Positions 44,891-53,870 of a stretch of 64,000 nucleotides of DNA are shown here, piece by piece (position 1 is the first letter of the stretch; every line of letters starts with the position of its first letter). This stretch comes from Roseimicrobium gellanilyticum (lineage in GTDB: Bacteria; Verrucomicrobiota; Verrucomicrobiia; Verrucomicrobiales; Verrucomicrobiaceae). The notes beneath the pieces were generated by a model. It ran no database searches. It was not told where the DNA came from and was given only the letters and a program-made list of their open reading frames with translations. The DNA lies in contig NZ_QNRR01000002.1 in the NCBI RefSeq assembly GCF_003315205.1, forward strand, positions 218,881 to 282,880, given 5' to 3'. A program made the position numbers and the translations under genes.

Positions 44891-47228
44891 GGTCGGCGAG
44901 TCGGTTGATGATCTGCTTGAGCCGGCTGCCTTCGTTCACAAGCTTGCCTGCCACAATGTCGGCCTCGGTGATCCTGGCGAAGAGAATCTCCTGTTCGTCC
45001 TTGGTGTACCGCCCGCAGTCGTAGGTGATGTAGAGGAAGCCATTCGTACCTTCCGTGCCATCTGGATAGCTCACGGATTGGCGGTCATCGAGCAGCAGCT
45101 TGTGCGGCCAGGTCTTGCCTTCATCCTCAGAAAGCATGGCGGTGAGGCGGCTGCGCCCCTTGGGGACGTCATTCACCACCAGCAGCCAGTTTCCGGACTT
45201 CAGCCTGGTGAAAAAAAAGCGCGTATTCACGCCCCGCTCCGTGGTGAAGGGTTTGTCATTCACCCAGGTGGCACCGTTGTCGAAGGACTCGGTCTGCGCA
45301 ATGCCGTAGCTGGTGCGCACGAGGGCGATGAGACTGCCATCTTTGCGCTGCACGACTTGATGCTCGGAGAAGACGCCGTCCTTGATGCGTGCCTTGGAGA
45401 GTGGAGTGAAGCTCGCTCCCTGATCGCGCGAGACATAGAAGAGGGTGCGCTCGGGATCCTTGGAGTTGAAGTTGTCGATGGGGCGAATCCAGTCGCCATT
45501 GGCCAGCACGGTAGGTTTGTTCAAGCCGACGCCGAATCCGGCGAAGACAGGTGGGTGAAACTGGGGTGAGGCACTTTCCGCATCGATCATGCGAAATCCC
45601 CAGAGGGAACGAATGCCGTTGGGATCCTTGATGCGCATGTTGCGGTACACGAACCACCAGAGTTGTCCCTTGGGATCCACCCAGAGATGAGGGTCGCCAG
45701 TGTTGCCGCTGAAGAACAGGCTGGCGTCATATACGGCAACCGGGTTCGTCCAGGTCTTGCCATCATCATCACTGGTGACAAGCACGGCGTGGTTGCCCTC
45801 ACTGCCCTCCGCGAGGGGGCCGGTGTACCACGTGGCCCAGAGACGGCCGTTGGGGCTGCGCTCGATTCCGGGAATGCCCTGCCACATGCGCAGGCGCGGC
45901 CAGTAGCGCGGACTGGGATGGGTGTTGAGCACCGGTGGCGTGAGCGTGGTGACGCCGAAGGTCTCGGGAGAGGGAACAGCGGCAGAGGTGGTCGCGGGCT
46001 TGGTTGGAGCAGGGGCCTTCTTCTCCGGTTCTTTCTTCTTTGGTGAGATGGCGGTGGATTGGTTCACCAACACGCGCAGGCGCGTGGTCTCGGAGGGCTT
46101 GGCTGCGGCGACATCCTTTTCGGTGAAGACGGCCATCAGGATCTGTTTTGCCTCAGTGCGCTCGAAGTCATAGATGATGCGAATCACGCCGTCCTTGTCC
46201 TGCACGCCATCAGGGTAGGATACACCCTTGCGCTCATCGAGCATGAGACCGCCCGTCCAGGTGATGCCGTCATCATCACTGAGAAACGCGGCGAGGTGTG
46301 AGCGCGTTTTCATGTCGGGTGGGTTGTGCCGTACGAGGAGCAGTTTCCCCGAGTTCAGTCGGCGGATGAAGAAGCGCGAATTCACATGCGGGATCTTTGA
46401 GGGTGCTCCCGGAGTCCAGGTTTTGCCGCCGTCCGTGGAGGTGCTCTCCGCGATGCCGAGCTTCGTGCGGATGAGCATCCAGAGGCTGCCGTCCTTGCGC
46501 TCCACGACCATGTGCTCGTCGAAGATATTTTCCGGAGCGCGTGTCTTGCCGAGGAAGGCGAAGGTGTGGCCCTTGTTTCGTGAAATCACCACCTGTGCGC
46601 CGCTTTCCTCCGGAAGGTTGTGGCGATGCTCTTCGCGGGTGCGCTTGTCTGCGGTCATGGCCCACATGGAGATGGGCAGGAGCCACTCGCCGTTGCTGCG
46701 CACGGTGGGCTTGTTCATCATGATGCCGTTGCACAGACGCTGCGGCTCGGACCATTCAGGACTCTCGTCACCGGAGTTCTCGGTGACCATGGCCCACGTG
46801 CCGGAGCGCCCGTCCCACCAGTGGCTGGATTGTGCCCAGAAGAGCCAGAGCCGTCCTTGCGGATCCTGCCACAGGGCAGGGTCATAGGCTCGTACATCGC
46901 CGGGAGGATCGATGACCAGTTTGGGGCCTGACCACGTCTTGCCGTCATCGCTGCTGGTCACGAGCACCACGTAGTTGCCCTTGCCTTCCCCAGGCTCATC
47001 AGGTCCGCCTGCGTACCACAGAGCCCACAGGCGTCCATTGGTGGAGCGCTCCATGCCGGGAATGCCCTGGAAGATGCGGGTGTGGTCCCCATACTCCGGT
47101 CCCGGGGAAAAGTTTACTTTCACTGGCGTGAGGGCATCGTGAGGATCTGCGGCGGAAGCCAGGGAAGCGCAGCTCAACAGCGCAAACGCGCAGGCGGCGA
47201 GTTTATTCATGAAGGCGTGAGTATTCAT
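44802..47228 (-). CDS. Secreted double-module sialidase/BNR-propeller protein
   Basis: An 808-residue protein with a signal peptide near its start (ATG 47228; an internal ATG at 47210 gives a cleaner one). Two related propeller modules (about 30-385 and 430-790) each carry several Asp-box motifs: SSDDGKTWSGP, STDGGKTWTPG, SDDDGKTWTNP, SFDNGATWVND. They also share blocks such as MNKPTVRSNGEW/LNKPTVLANGDW and VSYPDG near the end of each. Such exo-acting sialidase-like (GH33/BNR) proteins cleave terminal sugars outside the cell. The catalytic Arg triad was not verified. It ends the KDG operon. Confidence 0.8.
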   Translation of the reverse strand: MNTHAFMNKLAACAFALLSCASLASAADPHDALTPVKVNFSPGPEYGDHTRIFQGIPGMERSTNGRLWALWYAGGPDEPGEGKGNYVVLVTSSDDGKTWSGPKLVIDPPGDVRAYDPALWQDPQGRLWLFWAQSSHWWDGRSGTWAMVTENSGDESPEWSEPQRLCNGIMMNKPTVRSNGEWLLPISMWAMTADKRTREEHRHNLPEESGAQVVISRNKGHTFAFLGKTRAPENIFDEHMVVERKDGSLWMLIRTKLGIAESTSTDGGKTWTPGAPSKIPHVNSRFFIRRLNSGKLLLVRHNPPDMKTRSHLAAFLSDDDGITWTGGLMLDERKGVSYPDGVQDKDGVIRIIYDFERTEAKQILMAVFTEKDVAAAKPSETTRLRVLVNQSTAISPKKKEPEKKAPAPTKPATTSAAVPSPETFGVTTLTPPVLNTHPSPRYWPRLRMWQGIPGIERSPNGRLWATWYTGPLAEGSEGNHAVLVTSDDDGKTWTNPVAVYDASLFFSGNTGDPHLWVDPKGQLWWFVYRNMRIKDPNGIRSLWGFRMIDAESASPQFHPPVFAGFGVGLNKPTVLANGDWIRPIDNFNSKDPERTLFYVSRDQGASFTPLSKARIKDGVFSEHQVVQRKDGSLIALVRTSYGIAQTESFDNGATWVNDKPFTTERGVNTRFFFTRLKSGNWLLVVNDVPKGRSRLTAMLSEDEGKTWPHKLLLDDRQSVSYPDGTEGTNGFLYITYDCGRYTKDEQEILFARITEADIVAGKLVNEGSRLKQIINRLADHGGGVRETREPQLMEQADEAAKGKKAEKD

Positions 47229-47258
47229 GATGAGGTGTATCAGTCGTGAATGGGAGTG

Positions 47259-48701
47259 TCAGTCCGGGGACGTGGCCGGATCGATGGGACGGGTGGGATC
47301 AATCTTGAACCAGCAGAGGAAAGCCACCACGTAGAGCGCGGCGAAGCTGTAGAAGTTCACGTGGTAGCCGTGCAGCAGTGCCGCCTGCGTTTGCTCTACG
47401 GTGAGGGCCTTTACCGTGACTCCCAGCGAAGCCGCCCGGTCCATGACCGCATGCTCCAGCACGGAGCCAGTGAGCCACCCTGCGAGCGCTCCTGCGAGAC
47501 CGGCGCCCATGTTCATGAAGGCGCCGATGGTTCCAGCGAAGCTTCCGCCGATATCCTGGCACGTGGCCCATGCACTGGGCAGCGTGAGATCCGTGCATAG
47601 GGCGGCGAGTGATACCGCGAGGAAGAAGACGAAGGCGTTTGGCGCGATCGGGCAGATGAGGAAGCAAAGGATGCACATGCTGTGGCCCACCCAGCCGCAG
47701 AGACGCCGCGCCTTCTTCCGATCACCGGTGCGACTGATAATGGCGTCCGTGATCATGCCTCCGAAGAGACAGCCCAGGGCGCCGGCAAGCAGTGGTCCGC
47801 CCTTGTAGAGCGCACCCAGCAGGCTGGAGTTTGGCATGCCGTACTGCGTTTCCAGGAACTGCGGGAGATAGGTGATGTTGAAATACCATCCGTATGCCTG
47901 CGCGGAGTACATGAGGCACAGGGTCAGAAAGTTCCAATCCGTGACGATGCGCTTCCATGGCACGCCACTGTGGGATTCATGCACTTGGGAGCGATTGAGA
48001 TGGATGTACTCCAGCTCCGCAGCATTCACTCCGGGATGCTGCTCTGGCTGGTCGCGAAACTTCCTTGCAAAGCTGATGCACCATATCACACCAACCAGAC
48101 CAAAAAGGCAGAATGCGGTTCTCCAGTTGAATAACGCCGGAGTGTAGGCGGTGCCGACTACCAGGAGCGTCCAGAGGAAAGGAGTAAGCCCGCCCATGAG
48201 TTTCCCGCAAAACCACACCCTGCCCTGGCCGCGCCCGCGCTCCTGCAGGGGAAGCCAGTTATGCAGGGCCCGGGTGATGTTCGGATACGCACCGGCTTCG
48301 CCAATGCCGAAGAGGAGCCGCACCACAATCAGGAATCCAAGACCCAGAGTCACGGGGCCGAACTTCAATCCCGCTGCCGCGGTGAGCACGGTGAAGGCGG
48401 ACCACCAGAGCACGATGCGCAGCAGCGCCTTGCGAGGGCCAAACATGTCGCCCATCCAGCCGGTAGGTACTTCGAAGAGTGCGTATGCGAGCGCGAAGGC
48501 GGTGAAGGCCCATTTCAGATCTGCTACACTCTGCAGGTCCAGTGCCTTCACCACGTCACCCGCGGCGGATGCCAGCGCCACGCGGTCCAGATACGTGATC
48601 ATGGACAGGATGCAGACGAACCACAACACGCTGCTCCGTACACGGGAAGGTGCTGCCGCAGTGATGGCGTCTGGTGAAAGGGAGCGGGACCGGGTGGCCA
48701 T
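47259..48701 (-). CDS. MFS transporter (ACS-type hexuronate/sugar-acid family)
   Basis: 480 residues with about 12 hydrophobic helices. Signature segments are MITYLDRVALASAAGDVVKA at the first helix, ALAYALFEVPTGWMGDMFGPR (loop 2-3 with the G-D-x-x-G-R motif), FGIGEAGAYPNITRALHNWLP and the C-terminal GYHVNFYSFAALYVVAF. These fit the anion:cation symporter group of MFS that includes ExuT and GudP, importing hexuronates, glucarate or KDG-type acids with protons. It lies between kdgK and the sialidase gene. Confidence 0.88.
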   Translation of the reverse strand: MATRSRSLSPDAITAAAPSRVRSSVLWFVCILSMITYLDRVALASAAGDVVKALDLQSVADLKWAFTAFALAYALFEVPTGWMGDMFGPRKALLRIVLWWSAFTVLTAAAGLKFGPVTLGLGFLIVVRLLFGIGEAGAYPNITRALHNWLPLQERGRGQGRVWFCGKLMGGLTPFLWTLLVVGTAYTPALFNWRTAFCLFGLVGVIWCISFARKFRDQPEQHPGVNAAELEYIHLNRSQVHESHSGVPWKRIVTDWNFLTLCLMYSAQAYGWYFNITYLPQFLETQYGMPNSSLLGALYKGGPLLAGALGCLFGGMITDAIISRTGDRKKARRLCGWVGHSMCILCFLICPIAPNAFVFFLAVSLAALCTDLTLPSAWATCQDIGGSFAGTIGAFMNMGAGLAGALAGWLTGSVLEHAVMDRAASLGVTVKALTVEQTQAALLHGYHVNFYSFAALYVVAFLCWFKIDPTRPIDPATSPD

Positions 48702-48723
48702 GGCGCGAATCGTGCGAAGTAAA

Positions 48724-49800
48724 TCAGCGTTTCACCCGGGAAGAGGCATCGCCCTGCATCAGCGCCTCGACCTCGGCACGGGAGACGTGGACGAAGTCGC
48801 CCTCGACCGAATGTGCCAGACACCCCGCGGCCACTGCAAAGCGAAGGGCACGGGCGGCGTCACTTGAACCAGCTCCAGATAGCACGTGGATGATGCCTGC
48901 TGCAAATGCATCGCCGGCGCCGAGACGATCCACGATGTTGGGAATCTCATGTGGCACCACGCTTCCATCATGCACGGGGGCGAAGTGGGTGGTGTCCGTG
49001 GCCACCTCATGGAGCATGCCACTCCACAGGCTGTGATTGGCAGAAACACCTTCGCGCAAGCTCATGGCGATGTGCGTGAGTTGAGGATATCGGGCGGCGA
49101 GTTTGCGGGCCACATCCACATCGGGATTCTCAGCGCCGGCATCCGCGTGAATGTTCAGCAACGCAGCGGCATCTTCGCGGCCTCCCATGAAGACAGTCAC
49201 CATGGGCATGAGTTTCTGCAGAGTGCGAGCCGCGAGCTGAACCGGGGCGAGGGGAGGAGACCAGTTCCACAGCTTGCTGCGGAAGTTCACATCCAGGGAA
49301 ATGCTGATGCCTCTTGAGGAGGCTTCGCGCAGTGCGGTGCGCGCAAGGTTCGCCGCATTCTCGGAGAGCGCGGGAGTGATTCCGGTGATGTGAAACCAGG
49401 TGGCGTCTGCGAAGATGGCATTCCAGTCGTAGGCCTCTGGTGGCGTGATGGCTACGGAAGCCCCTTCACGATCGTAGATGACCTGATGTGGCCGCTGATT
49501 GGCACCGGTCTCCAGGAAGAACAATCCGAGTCGGCCGTGAGGTGTGCGCAATACATGACGCGTCTCCACGCCGAACTGTCGCAGGTTCACCACACACGCA
49601 TCTGCGATGGCGTGATCCGGCAGTGCTGATACGAAGGAAGCATTGCCACCCCAGTGCGCCAGGGCCGCTGCTACGGTCGCTTCCGCTCCGGCGAAGGTGC
49701 TTTGCAGCGTGCCGGGCATGGCCTGCTGGAATCGTGCGTGCCCTGGCGTGGCGAGGCGCATCATGATCTCACCCAGCGTGACGACGGTGGAGTGGCTCAT
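48724..49800 (-). CDS. kdgK: 2-dehydro-3-deoxygluconokinase (PfkB family)
   Basis: A 358-residue sugar kinase of the PfkB/ribokinase superfamily. LGEIMMRLATPGHARFQQ at the start is typical of KdgK, and DRLGAGDAFAAGIIH holds the catalytic Asp with the anion-hole Gly-Ala-Gly. It phosphorylates 2-keto-3-deoxygluconate to KDPG, the substrate of the eda product. The start overlaps the eda stop by four bases, so they are translationally coupled. The C-terminal part is slightly extended over the E. coli length. Confidence 0.85.
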   Translation of the reverse strand: MSHSTVVTLGEIMMRLATPGHARFQQAMPGTLQSTFAGAEATVAAALAHWGGNASFVSALPDHAIADACVVNLRQFGVETRHVLRTPHGRLGLFFLETGANQRPHQVIYDREGASVAITPPEAYDWNAIFADATWFHITGITPALSENAANLARTALREASSRGISISLDVNFRSKLWNWSPPLAPVQLAARTLQKLMPMVTVFMGGREDAAALLNIHADAGAENPDVDVARKLAARYPQLTHIAMSLREGVSANHSLWSGMLHEVATDTTHFAPVHDGSVVPHEIPNIVDRLGAGDAFAAGIIHVLSGAGSSDAARALRFAVAAGCLAHSVEGDFVHVSRAEVEALMQGDASSRVKR

Positions 49801-50480
49801 GAGTTGCCTCCCCGGGTGCGATCGATGAGTTCACGAATGGCACGTGCCCGTGTGGTGATGGCATTCCAGTCGCGCTGTTCGATGAGCTGCTTCGGCGCGA
49901 GCCACGAACCGCCAATGGCGGGCACGAGGGGATCTCCCAGATAGCTGGCGGCATTGCGTTCATCAATGCCACCTAGAGGCACGAATTGTACCCCGAGGTG
50001 CGTGAACGGTGCGGCCATGCTGCGCAAGTAGGGGAGACCACCGCAGGGCTCGCAGGGAAAGAACTTCAGCAGCGTGCAGCTGAGTTCCAGCGCGCGCTCC
50101 ACATCGGAGGGGGTGCACACGCCGGGAGCAAAGGACCAGCCTGCATCCTGTGCCTCCTGCACGACGCGGGGATTCGTTCCTGGGGACACTCCGAATTTGG
50201 CTCCGGCTGCGACGCAGGCGTGCACTTGCTGTGGTGTCAGCACGGTGCCGGCACCCACCAGCGCGCGAGGCACTTCACTGGACATGCGGCGCAGGGCCTC
50301 TAGTGCCCCTTCTGTGCGCAGGGTGAGTTCAATGCAATCCACGCCGCCATCGCACAACGCATTGGCCAGTGGCACAGCGGCATCGGGATCGTCGAGAACG
50401 ATGGTGGCGATGACACCGGACTTTTTAATCCGGTCGTGCCATGCAGGAGAGAAGGTGATCTTATTTATAGCGGAAGCCAT
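49797..50480 (-). CDS. eda: KDPG/KHG aldolase
   Basis: A 227-residue class I aldolase of the 2-keto-3-deoxy-6-phosphogluconate family. Key residues: the catalytic Glu in GVDCIELTLRTEGA, and the Schiff-base Lys in LLKFFPCEPCGG. ALVGAGTVLTPQQV and FVPLGGIDERNAASY are characteristic strands. It splits KDPG into pyruvate and glyceraldehyde 3-phosphate in the cytoplasm. It precedes kdgK with a four-base overlap and lies 45 bases after gntR. Confidence 0.93.
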   Translation of the reverse strand: MASAINKITFSPAWHDRIKKSGVIATIVLDDPDAAVPLANALCDGGVDCIELTLRTEGALEALRRMSSEVPRALVGAGTVLTPQQVHACVAAGAKFGVSPGTNPRVVQEAQDAGWSFAPGVCTPSDVERALELSCTLLKFFPCEPCGGLPYLRSMAAPFTHLGVQFVPLGGIDERNAASYLGDPLVPAIGGSWLAPKQLIEQRDWNAITTRARAIRELIDRTRGGNS

Positions 50481-50524
50481 GAGGAGGATGCGGGTCGTGG
50501 GTGAGATGGAAGACGTGACGCCGT

Positions 50525-51379
50525 TCAGTGCGCGGGCTCGCGGAGTTCGGCGATGAGTTCCGACATGGCTTCCGTAAGGGGTGGGGGAGGCCCACCCTTC
50601 ATTGGCTGCTTGCCACGGCGTGCATCATGGGAAGCCAGGGCGTCTTCCATGCTGGTCTGCATATGCGCCTCCAGATGTTGCTGTGCGGCGGCGGCATTGC
50701 GCTGGCGAATGGAGCGGGCCACGCGCGCATGCTGCAGCCACACCCACGCCACGTGATGCAGATCACGCTCGTGGCTGCGGCAGCCGAAGATGGCACTGCG
50801 GAGATTCACATCGCCGAAAATGGTGAGTGCACGACGGTTCTCCGCCGCCTTGATGAGCAGCAGGTGAAAGGCGAGGTCCGCATTGAGATACCGCTTCAGC
50901 GGAGTGCCGGTCATGAGCGCTTCACCTGAGGCACGAAAGTCACGGATGGCTTCACGCATGTCGTCACAGCGCTTCTGCAACTCGAGAATCTGCGCTGGCT
51001 TCATGCGGCGTGCAGCTTTCCGCACGGCAAAGGATTCGATGGCCATGCGCACCTCATAAGCTTCCACGATCTCAGCCCGCTCAGGCATGGCGACATAGGT
51101 GCCACTGGAGGCGCGCTGGGTGACCACCCCTTCCGACTCCATCCGGCGGATGGCCTCCCGCACCGGTGTGCGGCTCATGCCCAATCCCTTGGCCAGTCCC
51201 GCTTCGGAGATCTTCTCGCCCGCCGCCAGCTTCCCACTCCAGAGCTGGGTCTGCAGGTGCTCATAGGCACGCTGGGCGAGGTTGGAAGGACCAGTCGCCA
51301 CGGATGTCGCACGTGGCTTCTTCAGCGGCGCACGACGGGCGGATTTCTTGGGACGGTTGCGAGGTGTATTCCGGACCAC
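50525..51379 (-). CDS. GntR family (FadR/FCD-type) transcriptional regulator
   Basis: About 284 residues from a GTG at 51379; the frame continues upstream through the operator, which would not be coding if the proposed promoter is used. The start is a basic tail (NRPKKSARRAPLKK). The GntR winged helix has AAGEKISEAGLAKGLGMSRT and PVREAIRRMESEGVVTQR. The FCD ligand domain follows, with the conserved DLAFHLLLIKAAENRR metal-type segment. FCD regulators of sugar-acid genes usually repress until a keto-acid ligand binds. It is the first gene of the KDG operon and probably autoregulated. Confidence 0.85.
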   Translation of the reverse strand: MVRNTPRNRPKKSARRAPLKKPRATSVATGPSNLAQRAYEHLQTQLWSGKLAAGEKISEAGLAKGLGMSRTPVREAIRRMESEGVVTQRASSGTYVAMPERAEIVEAYEVRMAIESFAVRKAARRMKPAQILELQKRCDDMREAIRDFRASGEALMTGTPLKRYLNADLAFHLLLIKAAENRRALTIFGDVNLRSAIFGCRSHERDLHHVAWVWLQHARVARSIRQRNAAAAQQHLEAHMQTSMEDALASHDARRGKQPMKGGPPPPLTEAMSELIAELREPAH

Positions 51380-51380
51380 A

Positions 51381-51398
51381 AAACCGGTATACCGGTTT
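51381..51398. promoter_or_regulatory. Operator palindrome AAACCGGTATACCGGTTT
   Basis: A perfect 18-bp palindrome with a GGTATACC core like the known UxuR/ExuR-type (FadR-subfamily) boxes. It covers the proposed -10 box and part of the spacer of the gntR promoter and lies in the divergent region with the DUF3160 gene. Confidence 0.75.
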
Positions 51399-51414
51399 GA
51401 TGCCCCGTGGTCAA
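51386..51414 (-). promoter_or_regulatory. Promoter of the gntR-eda-kdgK operon
   Basis: On the minus strand TTGACC (51409-51414) and TATACC (51386-51391) are separated by exactly 17 bases. The -10 lies within the operator, so repressor binding would block polymerase. The first transcribed base falls near the GTG start, suggesting a leaderless message. Confidence 0.6.
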
Positions 51415-51471
51415 GGGTGAGTTTTTCTTCACCTTGCGGGTGACTCGGAATTGAGGCGTGACATTCACGGA

Positions 51472-53772
51472 ATGAAAGGATTAGCCTGCGCCATGTTTTT
51501 CCGGGCACTGCTGTCGTTGTTCGCTGCGTGGGCTGGCATCTCTGTGTGCCTGGCAAGTGATGGATACCCCGAGCCTCCCAAAAACTGGCAGGAAGCCGCG
51601 AAGCGTGCTGGCTTGACTGATGACCAGTTGAGCCGGCTGGAGAAGGATAAATTTCTCGTGACCGGCGTGGAGGAGCGCCAGTCCTTCAGGGCTTATCTTG
51701 GTGGGAACGTTCCTTTCTTTGTGACCAGCGATGCGGTGCTCAATGCCTACCACGTCCTTTTCGAAGAGTCACTGCGTCAGCAGGAGGAGGTGCAGGCCGG
51801 AGGCCTCAGGAGTTTTTGCGACACGGTGTGGAAGGACCTGGGCAGTATTGAATCTCGCTACAGTGGGGATGACGCTTTGATTGCCCAATCGAAACGCAGA
51901 GCCATGTTCACCATCGGTGTAGCGCTCAGGCTCTTTGGCGGCGACATTGACGGGGCTTCCCCAGAGTTGAAGAAAAGCATCGACGACGAGGTCGCTCTCA
52001 TCCTCAAGGCTGAGGGAAGGCACAAGCCTGCGTTGCTGGGGAAGCCTGAGCCTTCATTTGTGGCTTTTGAGTATGCACTCTTCCGTCCTGTCGGGTTCTA
52101 TGCGGACAAGGGGACATTGAGCAGGTACTTCAGGGCTGTGCGCTGGTTGCAGTTGGTTCCCTTTCGCGCCGACTTTCCGGAAGAGCATCTCGCCTTTCAC
52201 ATGCTGGGTACCATTCGGCAGCACTACTTTGGAGGTGTCTTGACCACGCGCACCATTCTCTTCACGGCTTTGGGGGGCGTCCGGGACCACCTGGATCTAG
52301 ACGAGACCCGGCTGGTTTCCTATGGCCGTGAAAAGGCAAGGGTGGATGACAGCTTCTTCAAGTCCGGTTTGGATGTCGTGCGGGCGGATGCTGGACAGAT
52401 GGCTCTTAGTCCGTCTCCCTTTTCGGATAGAGTGCGTGAAGTCGCGCCTGGGCAGGATGACCTTGAGTTCCGGGCCTTGAGTACTTACAGGCTTCCTGAA
52501 GATATCGCCATGTATACGGCGGCCGCCGTTCAATCTCCGTCCCAGTCCTCCATCTCCCCTGGCCTGGCCTTCAATGCGTGGCTTGGAGTGCCCAAGGCGG
52601 AAGAGCTGTACCGGCAGCAGTGTGGTCCTGACGCGTGGGCCCAACTGATCGCGGGCCGGCCGACCCTCAGGCGCGACTACGGAGACGCTGACGCACAGCA
52701 GGAGCCCTGGTGGAAGCGTCCCTTCCAAGTATGGTCTTCGGAGCTGGAGTATCGCGGCACGCTGCGCTGGGCGGCGGAGGTGGACGAGCGCGCGCCTGCC
52801 TTCATGCGCAGCCTCGCCTGGCAGACGAAGGCGATGCAAACCATCGCGGCAAGTTGGGCCCAAGCACGGCATGCCTGGATGTTGCAATCAAAGCCTCAAG
52901 TGCACGTGCTGAAAGGCACGGCGTCGCCACAAGGATTTATTGAACCGCTGCCGGAGTTTTTCATGCGGCTGAGCCAGTGCGCTGGCCACATGGGACGCCT
53001 TGCCTCCGATGCCGAGGCCGTGGGGGATCCTGTGGCTGCCGTGGTGGAAGAGATGAGGGAGACGGTAAAGTCGGAGCGAGCCCGCGTTGCGGAGAAGGCG
53101 GGCGAACAAGAAATCTCCGAGGCTACGTGGGTCTTGTCCAAGCAGCTAGGAACTTACAGAGTGCCGATGGATCACGACAAGCTCCAGAATCCCAGTCGCG
53201 AGGATGTGCTCAGACTGGCGGATGAACTGGAGAAGCTGGCAGCGAGAGTTCAGCAAGAAGCGAGACCGGGCAGTGAGTTGTGGGGCATTCTTCAAGAGGA
53301 GCGCATTCGCACAGACGTGCTGTGGCACGAGCTTGAGGTTCTTTGTCTCCGCCTTTCAGCGATGGCGGATAAACAACTCAGCGGTCGGACATTCACCCAG
53401 GATGAGAATAGTTTCATCTCGCACACCGGACGGCGTCTCTCCCGAATCATGCTCTACCGGGGACAGGCTCTTTTCCACCCTCATGATGATGCCCCGCGCA
53501 TCGCCTTCATTTCCTCGCAGCCCAAGCGGGCGATGATGCAGCACGTGGGCATCGGCAGGCCGCGTCATCTGTATGTGCTCTATCCATGGGAGGGTAAGGA
53601 TGTGTTGTGTCGTGGCATCGTGATGCCCTATCACGAGGTGGAGGCGGCCACCACACTCACGGATGAGGCTTGGCGTGAGCGCTTCTCCAAAGGCGGAGAG
53701 CGCCCACCGATCCCGGCGTGGCTGCACGAAATGGTTCCCGCAGAAGCCGCATTGCCCGAAGCAAAAAACTGA
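51472..53772 (+). CDS. Exported DUF3160 protein
   Basis: About 766 residues from the ATG at 51472, which follows a purine-rich stretch. Signal peptide region: MKGLACAMFFRALLSLFAAW. The body matches DUF3160: FLVTGVEERQSFRAYLGGNV, PFFVTSDAVLNAYHVLFEES, LAWQTKAMQTIAASWAQARH and the end MLYRGQALFHPHDDAPRIAF. The family is large, secreted and common in PVC and Chloroflexi; its function is unknown. It is divergent from gntR and shares the operator region but may have an independent promoter. Confidence 0.82.
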   Translation: MKGLACAMFFRALLSLFAAWAGISVCLASDGYPEPPKNWQEAAKRAGLTDDQLSRLEKDKFLVTGVEERQSFRAYLGGNVPFFVTSDAVLNAYHVLFEESLRQQEEVQAGGLRSFCDTVWKDLGSIESRYSGDDALIAQSKRRAMFTIGVALRLFGGDIDGASPELKKSIDDEVALILKAEGRHKPALLGKPEPSFVAFEYALFRPVGFYADKGTLSRYFRAVRWLQLVPFRADFPEEHLAFHMLGTIRQHYFGGVLTTRTILFTALGGVRDHLDLDETRLVSYGREKARVDDSFFKSGLDVVRADAGQMALSPSPFSDRVREVAPGQDDLEFRALSTYRLPEDIAMYTAAAVQSPSQSSISPGLAFNAWLGVPKAEELYRQQCGPDAWAQLIAGRPTLRRDYGDADAQQEPWWKRPFQVWSSELEYRGTLRWAAEVDERAPAFMRSLAWQTKAMQTIAASWAQARHAWMLQSKPQVHVLKGTASPQGFIEPLPEFFMRLSQCAGHMGRLASDAEAVGDPVAAVVEEMRETVKSERARVAEKAGEQEISEATWVLSKQLGTYRVPMDHDKLQNPSREDVLRLADELEKLAARVQQEARPGSELWGILQEERIRTDVLWHELEVLCLRLSAMADKQLSGRTFTQDENSFISHTGRRLSRIMLYRGQALFHPHDDAPRIAFISSQPKRAMMQHVGIGRPRHLYVLYPWEGKDVLCRGIVMPYHEVEAATTLTDEAWRERFSKGGERPPIPAWLHEMVPAEAALPEAKN

Positions 53773-53870
53773 GCGCTCACTTTAAGGATGCCTGCCCCGG
53801 GATGAGAGGTTAAGAAAAAGCGACGCATTTTTTCGCTGCCATCCGGTCGTGGGCACGCTAGCATCGCCGC

